Of a stretch of 64,000 bases of DNA, positions 51,101 through 63,962 are shown in pieces (within the stretch, counting starts at the first letter, position 1; every line of letters begins with the position of its first letter). The DNA is from Vespula vulgaris (Eukaryota; Arthropoda; Insecta; Hymenoptera; Vespidae): contig NC_066600.1 in assembly GCF_905475345.1 (NCBI RefSeq), forward strand, positions 1,805,501 through 1,869,500, written 5' to 3'. The notes beneath the pieces are model-generated. The model was not told the origin of the DNA, made no database searches, and worked only from the letters and a program-made list of their open reading frames with translations. A program made the translations under genes and the position numbers.

Positions 51101-53660
51101 AACGTTATGAATTATTAGATAAAATATTACATTTGGAACATTTATTAAGTGAAAATAATAATGAAAGAGAAATACTTGCGAAAAAAATTCAATCTTTTGA
51201 AATGGATTATGATAGTTCACAAAAAGATTTTGATAAACATTCTGAAATAAAATCGCAACAAGATGAAACTACTATAAATAAAAAAGAAGAAATATTAATA
51301 GAGGATATTATAAAAGATAAAGAGATTGAATTGCAAATAGAAATGGAACGAATTAGAGAAGAATATGAACAAAAAATAAACAGCTTGACTACTACTTTAG
51401 AAACATATGAAATAAAAAATATAGAGCTAAAGCAACATTTAGAAAATCTTGAAATCAATAAAAAAGATCTACAGAATATGCTTACTATAAGAACGGATGA
51501 ATTAGCTAAAAGTAATGAAAATTCAGAAAAAATAAGATCTGATATTGAATGCCTTACAAGTGCCAATAATGAGTTAAATCGTGAGATGGAAAATAAAAAT
51601 GCATCTATTACTAAACTTAATATTGAAATAAGAGATTTAATTGAATTGGTAGAATCAAATAAAACAGAAAATATGGCATTAATAAAAAAATTAGAAGGAT
51701 TTGAAATAAATGAAAAAAATCTAAATGATATGCTTAATAAGAAAATGGATGAATTAGTAGAGAATAATAAAAATTTAAAAGAAATGAAAACTGAGATAGA
51801 ATATCTCACAAAGACTTGCAATGGATTGAATCAGAAAATTGAAAATAAAAATGCACACATTGCAGAAGTTACTACTCTTTTACAAAACAAATCTGATATA
51901 TTGTCCGAATATAAAACAAAACTGGAAAGCATTACACCAGAATATGAACTTTTAGAAAAACAACTCGAAGAACAAAAATTGATCATACATAAGCATAAGT
52001 CAGAATTAGAAAACTTGAAAGTAGACAATGAAATGCATCTGACAAATATGAAGGAGACACTAAATTTAGAAAACGTTAAATATGCAGAATTAAATAAACA
52101 ATTGGCAAATTTACGTAACGAAAACATTATTTTACTTACAGAATTAGATACATTAAAAGAACAATATAGTCAATTAGAACAAAAAAATATAAAATTGGAA
52201 CAAAAACTTAGGAACAGTAATAGTAAAATGAAACTAGAAACGAACATAGAAGATTTACTGGAACAAAATAAAGTGTTACAGAATAATTTAGATGGTGCTT
52301 ATAATTGTATAACAGAATTGAAGGATAAGAAAAATCATTTATTAGAAGAATTGTTAACTGCAAAGGAACGACATGAATCTTTACTTGAAGAGAATACAAA
52401 AATGAAAGAATTATTGTCAGATGAGAAAAAACAAAACACGCATACGCTACAGGAACAGTATGATACTCTTTTAAATGAAAAAACTAAAATTACACTTGAA
52501 TTAGACGAAAACAAGATATTATTATGTCAAAAGGAAGAAGACTTGAAACATTATATAAATCAATTTGAAGAATTGAGAAGAAAAAATCAAGAATTAGACG
52601 AAGAAGCAGAAGAATTGATACGAGAAAACGAGAAATTGACAGAAAAGATATATTCATATTTTGATGATGATGTTTCTGGTGATAAGTTGAAGTCTCAAAT
52701 AAATATCTTAAAGGAAGAAAACAAGAAGTTACAAGATGAACTTACAAAGTTTGATGGTGTAAATAAGTCACACATAACGTTGCAAACTAAAATAACTGAC
52801 AAATCAAAGATGTTTGATTTCAATGATGAAATTGATGAACAAGAATGTATTAGACATGGAGTACTTCAACCAAAAGACCAATTAAACTGTAATGTTGAGT
52901 ATAGTATGAATGAAGAGAGCAATAATGATAAACTTGCAAATTTGAAGAAACAGATACAAGAGCTAGAACACGATTTGGTATCTAAAAATGGAAGGATTGC
53001 ATCATTACAATTACAAATACAAAGAGAAAGTTTTCCATATCAGAAAAAATGTAAAGATTTGGAAGAAAATGTGTTAGCTTTTAAAAATAAGGTATATACA
53101 TTTTTTAATAGGTGATAAATGAAATTTCACAAATCTAAAATGGATTTAAAATACTTATATATTTTTTTTCTTTCCTTGTTTTCTGTTTTTTTCAGAATAT
53201 TCAACTTGAAGGTGAAATAAAAAAACTTAGGCATGTTATGAGTGACATTAATATGAAAGAATGTTACATATGTAAAAATCGATATATTAATACAAAAAAT
53301 CAATATGTTCAAACTATACCAACTAACAAGATACAGTTTTGTGGAACCAGTAGTGGAATTATTGATGTAAGTAATAATTTTTTATGATAACTATGAATAT
53401 CTATTTTGTATTTATTCTTTCATAATATTTTTTATAACATTAAGTAAAATAAATATGTTTAATTATCTTTTACACAGGAACACATACAAATACAGAAATT
53501 AGAAAAAGAAAAATCTTTCATGAAACAATTGTGTCGCTCACGATGTCGACGAATAAAAGAGCTCGAAAAGAGAATATTGGAATTTGAAAATGCTGAAAGT
53601 TTATCAAAACAAACAAACGTTGCTCCAAATGATATATCCTGTAACACGCCGAGATTTTAA
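44984..53660 (+). CDS. CENP-E-like kinesin-7 motor with very long coiled coil
   Basis: Plus-end microtubule motor of the CENP-E type, which at kinetochores helps chromosomes congress. Twelve exons: 44984-45137, 45290-45524, 45648-45879, 46025-46356, 46489-46606, 46761-47070, 47144-47360, 47434-47575, 47647-49044, 49198-53091, 53196-53366 and 53478-53660, giving 2461 residues (human CENP-E is about 2700). The motor spans about 1-330: it begins IKVAIKVRPL, has the P-loop GQTSSGKT (88-95, the CENP-E wording), switch I NERSSRSH (195-202) and switch II LVDLAGSE (229-236). The rest is nearly all Glu/Lys/Leu-rich heptads, mostly in two large exons. It ends SCNTPRF with no CAAX box, unlike the farnesylated vertebrate protein. 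The 5' part lies in small exons with short introns. Confidence 0.94.
45155..45188 (+). repeat. (TG)n microsatellite in kinesin intron 1
   Basis: Pure TG run starting 17 bp downstream of the exon 1 donor. Confidence 0.95.
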
Positions 53661-55082
53661 TCGAATTAAGCAAACAAAAAGTTTCTAAACTATCATCTTC
53701 TTACGATGTAATATTGTATCTGCATCTTGAGGAAACATATTCTAAATACTTTATGGATAATTAACGTTATTACTACTACAAAGCATTATGTATATAAGAA
53801 AGTATTATTGAAAATGACTATTTTTATATATTGATTACATGTTACAAGTACATAAGGCATGATTTCTATAATTAGAGTTTCCAATAGTATTATTACTAGA
53901 TTATGGATTATTTTTAAGGGTTTGTATCTTTAGATATTTTTGTAATAATAATAATTTAAATTTATTTTATATATAGCATATTCTCTTTTATATTTTATAT
54001 ATTTACTGTATTTTTTTGACGAAGCTAAGAGAAGCAGAAAAAAAAGTTTTAATATTAATTCAATTCTAGTACATATATATATATTTAATAAGTCCACTCA
54101 GTACTATAACTATCTTATTCTGATAAATGAAGAATATATTTATATCCTAAGCGTTAAATCTGAAAAATTATTATTAATATGAAAATGAACATTCCATATA
54201 TTACATAATAAGATATATTAATTTTTATTATGCAATTCTAAATGCAATACAACCAAAGTATAAAAATTTATATATTTACTGTAATACACTATCGAAAGCA
54301 TAATGCCTTATCGATTGCATATATCGAAAATGATCATAATCGAGATCGAGAATCGCAATAATAACTCTCGAAAAATTGCGTATGCGCATTAGCAATATAA
54401 TTCGAACGCGGCGTTGATTGTTCGGTAATAACAGTGTACAGTGCAGGAAAAAACTTTCGTAAAAGTGTAAATACGAAAAGAACGTTTTTTAGAAGACAAT
54501 TATTTATATCAGACGAAATTCGGAGCAACGTGTTGTTTTATTTAATCGATCAAAAGATCAATATTTTTCATTAAAAAAAAAAAAAAAAAAAAAAAAAATT
54601 TATCGAGATCGCAATATGAATGGTGTATACTAATTTCTTGTTACAATGACTCTGGCTATGTAAATAAAATATAAAATTAGAAGAATGAATAAGAAAAAAT
54701 ATTAGAAAACTGATTAATTTGCAAATGCTGTTCGTTTATACAGGCAAGTTACATATTTCATTATTTATATCGACTACCACCGTATTATTGACTTCAACAA
54801 ACAATTGATATTATGACTTAACAAATCAATAATTAGTAAAATTATTGATTGAAATATAAGTAACGAATAAAGAAGCGAAACAAGACGAGAATTATATTTA
54901 AATAATTTTTATATGTTTAATGTGTAATGCCACATTACTATGCTTAATTCTGATTGGAGGAAATCTCCATGTTACTTTCGACTTTGCTGACATCTAGTGT
55001 TAGTTTACCAGTGCTAACGAGTTGAACGCTTGATTGAAATACATAATTTAAAGATAAACAATTGCATAATTAAATAATAAAA
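53661..55082. other. Intergenic, kinesin 3' end to Prp31
   Basis: AT-rich with a pure A run at 54573-54598 and a slightly GC-richer patch at 54320-54440. No gene or RNA supported. It holds the kinesin 3' UTR and the Prp31 promoter. Confidence 0.5.
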
Positions 55083-57060
55083 ATGTCTCTTGCTGACGAA
55101 TTATTAGCAGATTTAGAAGAAAATGATGATTCTGAGCGTATGGTGGAAGAACCGGAACCAGATTTTATTCCACCAAGTATTTCCAAATCTATCGAAGAAG
55201 GTTAGTTTTTAATTTCCATCGTATATAATTGTTTACATACTTTATATGTCTATAGCTTTTATCAATTTGTTTTTATTATAGAAGTAAAAGTTGCATCGGT
55301 GAGAGAATTAGCAAAACTTCGTGATTCTGAGGAGTTGAAAAAGACAATGTTTGAAATAGAAAAATATAGTAAAGTATCTAGGAAGTCAGCAGATATCATA
55401 GGCCCTGTGGAATCTGATCCGGAATATCAATTGATTGTTGAAGCAAATAATATGGCAGTTGATATAGATAATGAAATAGGTAACTCATTTGTTCAAATGA
55501 ATAGTGTTAGCAAATTGATCTTATTAATAAATTTTTTGATATATTTCCTCATTCATACTTTTATTTTTGTTTTATGTAGCTACAATACATCGGTTTACAA
55601 GAGATAAATATTCAAAAAGATTTCCAGAACTTGAATCATTGGTAGTAGGACCGTTGGAATACGTCATGACTGTAAGAGAACTTGGAAATGATTTGGATAA
55701 AGCAAAAAATAATGAAACTTTACAGCAATATCTTACACAAGCTACTATAATGGTTGTATCAGTCACAGCTTCTACAACACAAGGGTGAATAGTTTATCTA
55801 TATTAGATACTTTTATTATTTTCAAATTCTTATAATTGTAATCACATTTTTGTTATTATATTGTATCACAGGCAATTACTAAGCGAAGAAGAAAGGGAAG
55901 CCATATGCGAAGCCTGTGATATGGCAGTCGAATTAAATAATTGTAAATCAAAGATATTGGAATATGTAGAAAGTAGAATGGCTTTTATAGCACCAAATCT
56001 TTCTGTAATAGTAGGAGCATCTACAGCTGCAAAAATTATGGGTATGTTTATGTTAATATAACTCATAATTTTAACATTATCTTTTGAGAACTTAACATAT
56101 CTACATGGTTTATTAGGTGTTGCTGGAGGTTTGACAAAGTTGTCCAAAATGCCAGCTTGCAATGTATTAGTTTTAGGATCTCAGAGAACAACACTTTCTG
56201 GTTTTTCTCAAATGACAAGTCTACCTCATACAGGATTTATATATTATTCTGAAATTGTTCAAGAAACACCACCTGTGAGTATATAGAAGATTGTTATAAG
56301 CAGATCTTTTTTATAGAAGTTATGTAATATATATATAAACAATGAAACTATTTCAGGATTTACGTAGGAAAGCAGCTAGACTTGTTGCAGCAAAAGGTAC
56401 ATTAGCTGCTCGTGTAGATGCTTTTCACGAAAGTACAGATGGTCATATTGGGCAATTATTCCGCGATGAAATAGAAAAGAAATTAGATAAATTACAAGAA
56501 CCACCTCCTGTCAAATTTGTGAAACCTTTACCAAAACCAATTGACCCAAGCAGAAAGAAGCGTGGTGGCAAACGTGTTCGAAAAATGAAGGAACGTTATG
56601 CGATTACGGAATTTAGAAAATATGCAAATAGAATGAATTTTGCAGATATAGAGAATGATGCTTATCAAGAAGATCTCGGGTATTCAAGAGGTACAATTGG
56701 AAAGGCAGGGACAGGACGCATTAGATTACCACAAGTCGATGAAAAAACAAAAGTACGAATTTCAAAGACTTTACAAAAGAATTTACAAAAACAACAACAG
56801 TGGGGTGGAAGTACAACTGTTAAAAAACAAGTTTCTGGAACAGCTTCAAGCGTAGCATTTACACCATTACAGGTAAAATTTTCCAATTATTCTAACATTA
56901 TATTATGTTATATAATTCTTTATAATCATTTATTGTGTTGTATTATTTATTATAGGGTTTGGAAATTGTTAATCCACAAGCTGCAGAGAAAAAAGTAAAT
57001 GAAGCCAATGCCAAATACTTCTCAAATACGGCTGGTTTCTTAAAAGTAAAAAAATCTTAA
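55083..57060 (+). CDS. Prp31: U4/U6 small nuclear ribonucleoprotein Prp31
   Basis: Spliceosomal protein that binds 15.5K and U4 snRNA and bridges U4/U6 to U5. Seven exons: 55083-55200, 55282-55479, 55580-55784, 55872-56041, 56117-56274, 56357-56872 and 56956-57060, giving 489 residues (human PRPF31 is 499). The N-terminus is acidic (MSLLADELLADLEENDD). The NOSIC/Nop region includes PLEYVMTVRELGND, YVESRMAFIAPNLS, VGASTAAKIMG and the RNA-contact loop GLTKLSKMPACN. Next come HTGFIYYSEIVQ, PPDLRRKAARLVAAK and the basic segment KKRGGKRVRKMKER. The Prp31 C-terminal part has EDLGYSRG, SGTASSVAFTPLQGLEIVNP and the ending KYFSNTAGFLKVKKS. All expected family motifs are intact. A broken copy of the last exon lies at about 60.0 kb. 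Confidence 0.97.
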
Positions 57061-57112
57061 TGTGAATTTGTTTTATATGTATGTGTATATACATTTATAT
57101 ATACACATACAC

Positions 57113-57169
<57 letters not shown>

Positions 57170-58292
57170 TTATTTATTAAATTTAGGAATATCATTACTT
57201 AACATTTAAACGATAAAGATATGTATAGGATTTTATAATTTATAGCATAATGATGAGTTCGTAAAAAGAAAAATTAAATTAATTAAACATCACTTGCAAT
57301 ATATTGCGTCGTAATATTTATAAGTTGTCATATTTAATTTTTATTCTTAGAATTGAACATGTTTATTTATATTGGTAAATGAACTTATTTATGTTATAAC
57401 CCCATACATATGTAGGATGGTCCTCGTAACAATGATTTTTAAGGTACGCGTAATAATCTAATAAAAAAGATCATAAAAAGAAATATAAATTTCAAACGGC
57501 TCGGGTATCTTCGGCAAATCTCGGTAATCTTCAGGTATGTTCGATCGATTGCACTTCAGTGGTGACATCTTTCGGAATTTTTATTTTCTCGTTATCAACC
57601 CACGCAATTGATAACGAAAAAAATTATTCTTGGTAATTTTATTCCATTCTCTACTTTATCAGTTGGTATAGGCGCTTAATATCTTGTTATGCTAATATCA
57701 TATAATTATTATAAATATTAATTATTTTTTGATATTCAAGTACTTATAATTTTTTTTATTAATGTTTAAAAATAATGCATGAACATTTATTATCCTTATT
57801 TTACAGTTGGAATGTTAATTACTGACAAAATGTTTTATATATATAAATCATGGACACAATATATTTAATATATGAAATATTAAGGATATCAGATTTTTAC
57901 AATGTCATTTAATATTAATTTAATAGTAAACATATACAAAACTAGATAGAACAGAAATGAATTCAGTTCATATTTCCCGCCTACTATCTGCATCAAAAAC
58001 GTTAGATTTACTCACTACTACTAACAACTTTTCTTTGGGTTTTATCGTACGCAGTCGCACTTACATACTTTCTACTTTTTCAATAATTTACGTTGTAAAT
58101 TGCAGAGTCATATGAAAAATAAATTATCGAGATTTATCAGCGTTACTTCGTTTACTAAGTAAGAAACTTAAGAAATTATTTTAACTAATTTAAGTATATT
58201 TAAAGAGAAAGAACGTTTAATTCTTAAATGATCCTTTTTTATAATAGTAAAAAAAAATAAATTTTTGTACTTAGAGACATTGCTGCAAAACA
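57061..58292. other. Intergenic, Prp31 to AMPK beta
   Basis: Includes the Prp31 3' UTR with a TA/GA microsatellite, then AT-rich DNA leading to the AMPK beta 5' UTR. No other gene seen. Confidence 0.5.
57115..57169. repeat. (TA)n(GA)n compound microsatellite
   Basis: A TA run followed directly by a GA run in the Prp31 3' flank. Confidence 0.95.
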
Positions 58293-59380
58293 ATGGGAAA
58301 TGCAGGGAGTAATCAAACAGTAGGTCATGGCCATACTTCAGGTAGAGATCGTCATACTAAAGAACATGCGCCACCTTCTCCAGGAAAGGAAGGACAGGCA
58401 TTTGTTTTTGATAAAAAGCCTAATCAAAAGCTAGTCTTTCAATCGTCTCATGAAGAAGGAGAACCTTATTATACAAAAGTACTTAACAATCAATATAAAT
58501 TTTTTATAACGTAAAATATATATTTGCTTTTTTATATAGACAGGTCAACAGGAAGGAGATAATTTTAGCGGTCAACGTCCAAGATCAAATACAGTGTCTG
58601 AAGGAACAAAGGTTACAGATAGCAAAGTTTTGCCTACAGTTTTCAAATGGGAAGGTGGTGGAAAGCAAGTATATATCAGTGGAACATTCACAGGATGGAA
58701 AACATTACCTATGGTAAAAAGTCATGGTGATTTCGTTACTATTATTGACTTACCAGAAGGAGAACATCAATATAAATTCTATGTTGATGGAGAATGGAGG
58801 CATGACCCTGGTTTAGTAAGAAATAAATCTACTAATTAATTTAAATTTATTATTATTGTAAGAACAATGATTAAAATAATGATTAAATTGTCTGTTTAGA
58901 AAATAGTTGACAATGGTACAGGTTCTAAGAATAATTTAGTATCTGTAAGAAAATCGGACTTTGAAGTTTTTCAAGCTCTTGCCAAAGACAGTGAAGGTGT
59001 TTCTACCAGTGTTCAAACTGAATATGGACAAGAAATTCTACCTCATAAACCATGGGATAAAGTGGTTGGACCACCAATCTTACCACCACATTTATTACAA
59101 GTTATTCTTAATAAAGATACACCATTATCTGTGAGTGATTATAAAAAATTATATATGTTATAATCATAAAAAAATTATTCTGTATTAGTTTATAAGAAAA
59201 TTATAATTGATACATATTTTTTTTTTTTTTTAGTGTGAACCAACTCTTCTACCAGAACCAAATCATGTGATGTTGAATCACCTATATGCTTTAAGTATTA
59301 AAGATAGTGTTATGGTTTTATCAGCCACGCATCGCTATCGAAAAAAATATGTAACGACTCTACTATATAAACCAATTTAA
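58293..59380 (+). CDS. alc: AMP-activated protein kinase beta subunit
   Basis: Scaffold and glycogen-sensing subunit of AMPK, the cellular energy sensor. Four exons, all in phase 0: 58293-58478, 58540-58815, 58900-59130 and 59234-59380, giving 279 residues, a normal length. It starts MGNAGSN, a consensus N-myristoylation site. The CBM48 glycogen-binding module runs about residues 95-148: FKWEGGGKQVYISGTFTGW (Trp 99 and Trp 115), then LPEGEHQYKFYVDGEW (Lys 141, Trp 148). Ser 123 in KSHGDF corresponds by position to the regulatory Ser 108 of mammalian beta1. The C-terminal alpha/gamma-binding domain has PPILPPHLLQVILNKDT, PNHVMLNHLYALSIKD and the ending YVTTLLYKPI. It follows Prp31 on the same strand, about 1.2 kb away. 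Confidence 0.96.
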
Positions 59381-60034
59381 TAATTTATGTCATTCCTGCA
59401 TGTAAACGTGATAATTAATTATTTTGGAACGATATGATTATACGAATAACGAATTGTACTCGTTATTTAAACATCAGAAACTGTAGGTAAGCTAAGCTAT
59501 TAATGACAAGAGAGTTGCTCAATTATAAAATAATATAACTATTATTTCTTAAAGCTAATCAAGTATCTTATATATTTCGTAAAATTGTAAAGAATATAGT
59601 ATTATTATATGTTTTTTGTAATTAAGCAAAAAAGAGAGGCAAACTTTGATTACTATTGAATGGAAAATAGTACATTTTCCTTAATCATTTGTAATACTAA
59701 TTAAAACATTATAACAATTATTGTTTCCTATTATAAAATTATGTCAAAATTAGAATTTAAATATTATTGTTGGTTATAACTGTTGCTTCGAATGAGAAAC
59801 TTCGAGTTGACGGCAGTTCTTTTGCATACCGAAAATAGATGACAAAATATGTACTACTGCAATAATGTGTAAAACACAATTACAAAAAAAAAAAAAGTTT
59901 TTTTTCACACGGTTCTTTAGCTGCGTAGTAAGGTCTGTATATGATTTTACAGCTCAAAGTTTACCATTCGGAACAATATTCATATTTTTATAATGTTTCA
60001 ATATTAATTTATTATAATCGTTTATTATATCATT

Positions 60035-60140
60035 AATTGTAGGGCTTTAAGAAATTGTTAATCCGCAAGCCGCAAAGAAAAAATTAATCCCAATGCCAAA
60101 TACTTGGCGAATACAGCTAATTTCTTAAAAATAAAGAATA
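60035..60140 (+). pseudogene. Decayed copy of the Prp31 terminal exon with its intron acceptor
   Basis: Clear similarity to Prp31 exon 7 (56956-57060). Shared blocks include AAATTGTTAATCC, CCAATGCCAAATACTT and TTTCTTAAAA in the same order and spacing. It has about two extra bases near the start and a four-base loss in the middle, so the frame is broken and soon meets a stop. The similarity runs back through the splice acceptor (TAG before GG) into the preceding intron (TATAATC.TTTATT), so this was a genomic duplication, not a retrocopy. Faint matches to exon 6 may extend left to about 59820. It lies beyond AMPK beta, about 3 kb from the parent. Confidence 0.85.
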
Positions 60141-60659
60141 TAATTTACGAAGCATTGAAATTATAAAAAATGAATAAACTAATTGATAACATTGTTCAGT
60201 GAAGATAATAAGTTATACGATTCTAACTTCATCGTATATGCTCGTTAGCGCTGCGATCAGTTTCTAGTGCATCAGTCGATAATACAGAACATCATATTCC
60301 CTAGTGAACAACATACACTTTGATAACTGGACGAATAATAATAAATACATGTTTTACCGACGATAACAAGGCTGGTAATGTAACTTTTAACTACTAAGCA
60401 GTTCGATCTTATCACTAATCGTATTTTAATTTGGAAAGTCTCAAATCACGCGTCATATTACAGTTGTTATGCAGTCGGATTTTATGATGTATTAAAATAA
60501 GCGCAATTGGCAATTTTCAATATGTTAGACAAATTTTATTTGTTTATACAGGTATCACGTATAATATTTTTTTAGCAAATCAACGGAGATTATATATTTT
60601 TTTACAAAGTGAGAATATGTATAATTTCATTAAATTTCTAGGTAAATACAATTGAAATG

Positions 60660-60668
60660 AAAAAAAAA
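60660..60668 (-). terminator. RNA polymerase III terminator of tRNA-Asn
   Basis: Nine consecutive T on the minus strand, two bases past the tRNA 3' end. Confidence 0.85.
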
Positions 60669-60670
60669 TT

Positions 60671-60687
60671 CGCCCCCGGGTGGGCTC

Positions 60688-60724
<37 letters not shown>

Positions 60725-60744
60725 GCCGATTGCGCCACGGAGGC
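60671..60744 (-). tRNA. tRNA-Asn (anticodon GUU)
   Basis: A 74-nt gene without intron. The acceptor arm GCCTCCG pairs with CGGGGGC (one T-G), followed by discriminator G. The D-arm is GCGC/GCGC. The anticodon arm TTCGG-CTGTTAA-CCGAA carries GTT. The variable loop is AGGTT and the T-arm GGTGG-TTCGAGC-CCACC. The internal B box GGTTCGAGCCC is intact, and a T-run terminator follows. No CCA is encoded, as usual in eukaryotes. It should be functional. Confidence 0.98.
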
Positions 60745-62017
60745 TCTTGGGATACACTTCCTTTTTAATATAGAAAAGACAAAAATCTAGTTTCAATAAA
60801 TAGTTAATTTTTTGTAAGGAGTGATAATATTAATGTGATTTTTATTTTTTACAGAAACACGTCATATGATAATTATATCTTAATTATTTGATGTTCATTT
60901 ATTTGATATAATTGGTCGCCTGAATATATGCAACTCTTTCTACATTTTCGCAAGTTCCAGTACGAAGTACGTGGGAATTAGTCGACTGACGAAATATCAT
61001 ACTTTTAGATATTCAAAGATGATAACGAAATGGATTAGACAAGTACGTTATACACACGGTTGCTGGCTCTAAAAAGATCGATTAACACATCAATTTGCAT
61101 TTAAGCGTAACTAACTTAATCCTGCGCGCAAATGCATATATATGCAAAGTAAGTGTATCTGCGGCTTACAAATGGCGACTTCTACTGACCATTTGCTTAT
61201 TTGCGCCTCGAACAAATTTCTAGTTAACATAGTAGATTCATCATCGAAGAAAGATTATTTCCAACGTTGATTCTTTGCAAAACACGTCGTGAATATTTTA
61301 CTAATATAATTTTCTTTATATTTTAGACGGAGAGAGAGGGAGGAAGAGAAGAGAGGAGAAAGAGGTTTACGTGATCAAGATAAAATTCTCAAGAGATTGA
61401 TAAAATAAAATATAAGAAAACATTATAGCGATCAAATTCTACTATTTAATTTTAATCCATTGGGAAAAAAAAATTTCAATGGAAAATCAATCTCGTAAAA
61501 TATGTTTAACCTGAAATTAAGACAGAGACCACAATGTAATAGTAACCAAGGTGTCGATAATGAATCTTAGCGTTAATTAGTCCAGCAGAGGTGAGACGAT
61601 AGGTAGTTCGTCGTGGCATACCGATATCTCTTTAGCAGTGCCGTGAGCATACTGAAGGAAAGAAGGAAGGAAAGAGAAGGAAGAGAAGAAGAAGAAGAGA
61701 GTAAAGCCTAACTGAAACGTCACGCCACTTGTTACTCGTTAGTGTGCACGATGCCATCTTTACAACGAGCACAGAGGACCCTGAGGCCGAGTTACTCCCT
61801 ACGGTAGCAGGCATCGATAGCGACCAAGAGCGTGTAATTAACAATGTTTCTCGTCTTTATCCAGGTCAGTTTGAACGAGTTCCTCGATAGATTTCGACGA
61901 AGATTTGACATATCGATCAATAGAAAATTTCTCTACTATCCATAAATGAATTGTAGAAATTATGTATGAAACAAAACGTTAAGGTTTCAATGAAAAAAGG
62001 AAAAGAAGAAACGATAG

Positions 62018-62019
62018 AA

Positions 62020-62090
<71 letters not shown>
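62018..62090. repeat. (GA)n microsatellite
   Basis: Nearly uninterrupted GA run of about 70 bp. Confidence 0.96.
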
Positions 62091-62157
62091 AAGAAAGAGG
62101 AAAGGGAATTTACTGAGAACGAACAACGGTGTGTCAGGTGGCGTCTGGATTCGAATC

Positions 62158-62194
62158 GTCGAGACGACGACGACGACGACGACGACAACGACGA
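62158..62194. repeat. (ACG)n trinucleotide repeat
   Basis: Twelve or so GAC/ACG units with one ACA. Depending on the frame it reads as Arg, Asp, Thr or Val runs. Confidence 0.93.
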
Positions 62195-62789
62195 TGCTCT
62201 GTGGCTTGGTCCAATCTCGAAGGTATCTTTCGAGAGTCGACAGCGAGTGTGCTTCCATTACGTTGGGCGGTGGTCCCTCGTTATATCCGGGACGGCCAAC
62301 TCCGTAGCTGCACATCTGATAATCCAAGGATTTATGGCGGCCCTGATGGTTCATTTAGCGCCGACATGGTCGACAGGGGCGGCGTCGAAATATCTTCGCG
62401 TGCGTGGCCGTGCTAACGCGACTATGCGGAAATATCTCGTTAAAAATGGGTTAGCTCGTTCGTAAGTGAGAACGCGTCACATCATTTAAAACCTCACATC
62501 GCATCATACCAGATATATGTTAAATTCGGTGAATAAGAATACGGATATAGAATAGTTTTCTTTTTTATTACATTTTATCTTCTTTTTTTTTATTTGACCT
62601 TTTTTCTTTTTTCTTTTTCTTCTTTTTTTTTCTTTTGTAATTTGTTAGAGAGAACAAACAGGAAAGCCATTAAAAAACTTTCTTATTTCTTTTACTTAAT
62701 ACACGAGAAACGTATTAAGGAGTTAATTATTTTGTGAAGGTGGATGTTAAACGTCCTCGTTTGAACGAGACCTTCTTCGACGGTGAGCA

Positions 62790-62869
62790 ATGAGGAAGGG
62801 GAAGGATTTAGTACTGCACCACGAATCGCAGAACGGATGGAACTTTCACTCGATGGAATCATCAAATAG
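62790..62869 (+). CDS. Possible first coding exon of an unidentified gene, partial
   Basis: An ATG opens MRKGKDLVLHHESQNG..., runs 26 codons and ends at AATAG/GTAAAT, a plausible donor in phase 2. The next exon would lie outside the window. I do not recognise the peptide. The GC-richer context upstream fits a 5' region, but the exon could be untranslated or chance. Confidence 0.25.
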
Positions 62870-63916
62870 GTAAATAACTACTGCGATTACGTTTACTGCC
62901 ACGATAAACTGCCGCGATATATCGTTCGTATAATCCTTTACCAAAGTATCGTGGTATACTTGTGGATTGTTGGTAAATATTATCGAATTTTTAACATTAT
63001 ATTAAGAAAATGTCATATTTTTTTAACGAGCTGTCGAGTATATACGATTAGAAACTAATAATTTGTTTACATGTGTTTAAATTTTCAACATTTTAATTCG
63101 AATATTTCAAACATAATATCTTTAGATTCTTCGAATAGTGCGATTAATGTGGTATTAAATTAATAATTAATATCACGTAAATCGCATAGGTATTGTTTGA
63201 GGATAAGGCTAATTACTGAATTAGACGAGTAGTTGGATTGTAATTAGTCGAGTTAAGCAGCATCGTCGGTGGTCGTAAACGGCCAGTAAAATATGATCTA
63301 TGCTTTCTCCTTCGTTATCCACACTAATATGCAAAGAAACATTCTAATTAATAACAGCTTACGTAATACCTTTGAACGATAATAGATTGAATTAGATGAA
63401 ATTACTAAGAGCAATGTTTACAAGTTCAAAATCATATTTTGTTTAAAGGATTTTTCGATGTAAACATTTATTATGATATTTGCCAAACGAAATTTCATTT
63501 TTCATCAATGATTTCTCGGTAAAAGAATGCAAGACGTTTTATTTTTGAAGAAATGTGTGCTTCTTTTGCATATGCATGTATGCGAATGAATGTTATCGTG
63601 CCGTGGGAAATGCGACACGGGCTCGTTTCAGCAAACAGTTTCTAGACGCACCGTAGATAGAAGAAGGCAGGTTGTGTTCGATAGCCATACAGGAAGGTTA
63701 GAAATATTTTTTGCAGTAGTGAATATGCAATAAATCACTAATTTTCTTGAAATCTGTTCCGTCGTTTTTTTCTTGGATATTTATCTTATCATACTAATGA
63801 TAAGATATCTATATATTTAGAAGAATGATTTACAAGATATTAATCGTGATTTTTTTTTATCAAGAACATTTGCAACAACCATAAGGTAATCGTCGTCGTC
63901 GTCGTCGTCGTCGTCG

Positions 63917-63962
<46 letters not shown>

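Larger units (their letters stand above)
59381..60670. other. AMPK beta 3' flank with a Prp31-derived relic
   Basis: AT-rich. Apart from the Prp31 relic in the middle, no gene is supported. Confidence 0.5.
60745..62789. other. GC-richer, microsatellite-rich region, possible 5' region of a gene running off the right end
   Basis: Composition rises from about 61.5 kb. A short ATG frame (MFLVFIQ) ends in CAG/GTCAGT at about 61864. A 62.1-62.46 kb segment is open in several frames and ends at a strong donor (GTTC/GTAAGT at 62461/62462). None of the peptides is recognised, so these may be untranslated exons. Confidence 0.35.

Noticed and set aside
61917..62354. 145-codon minus frame with Val and Ser/Leu runs
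   Set aside because: The length comes from GA and ACG microsatellites; the rest matches nothing I know.
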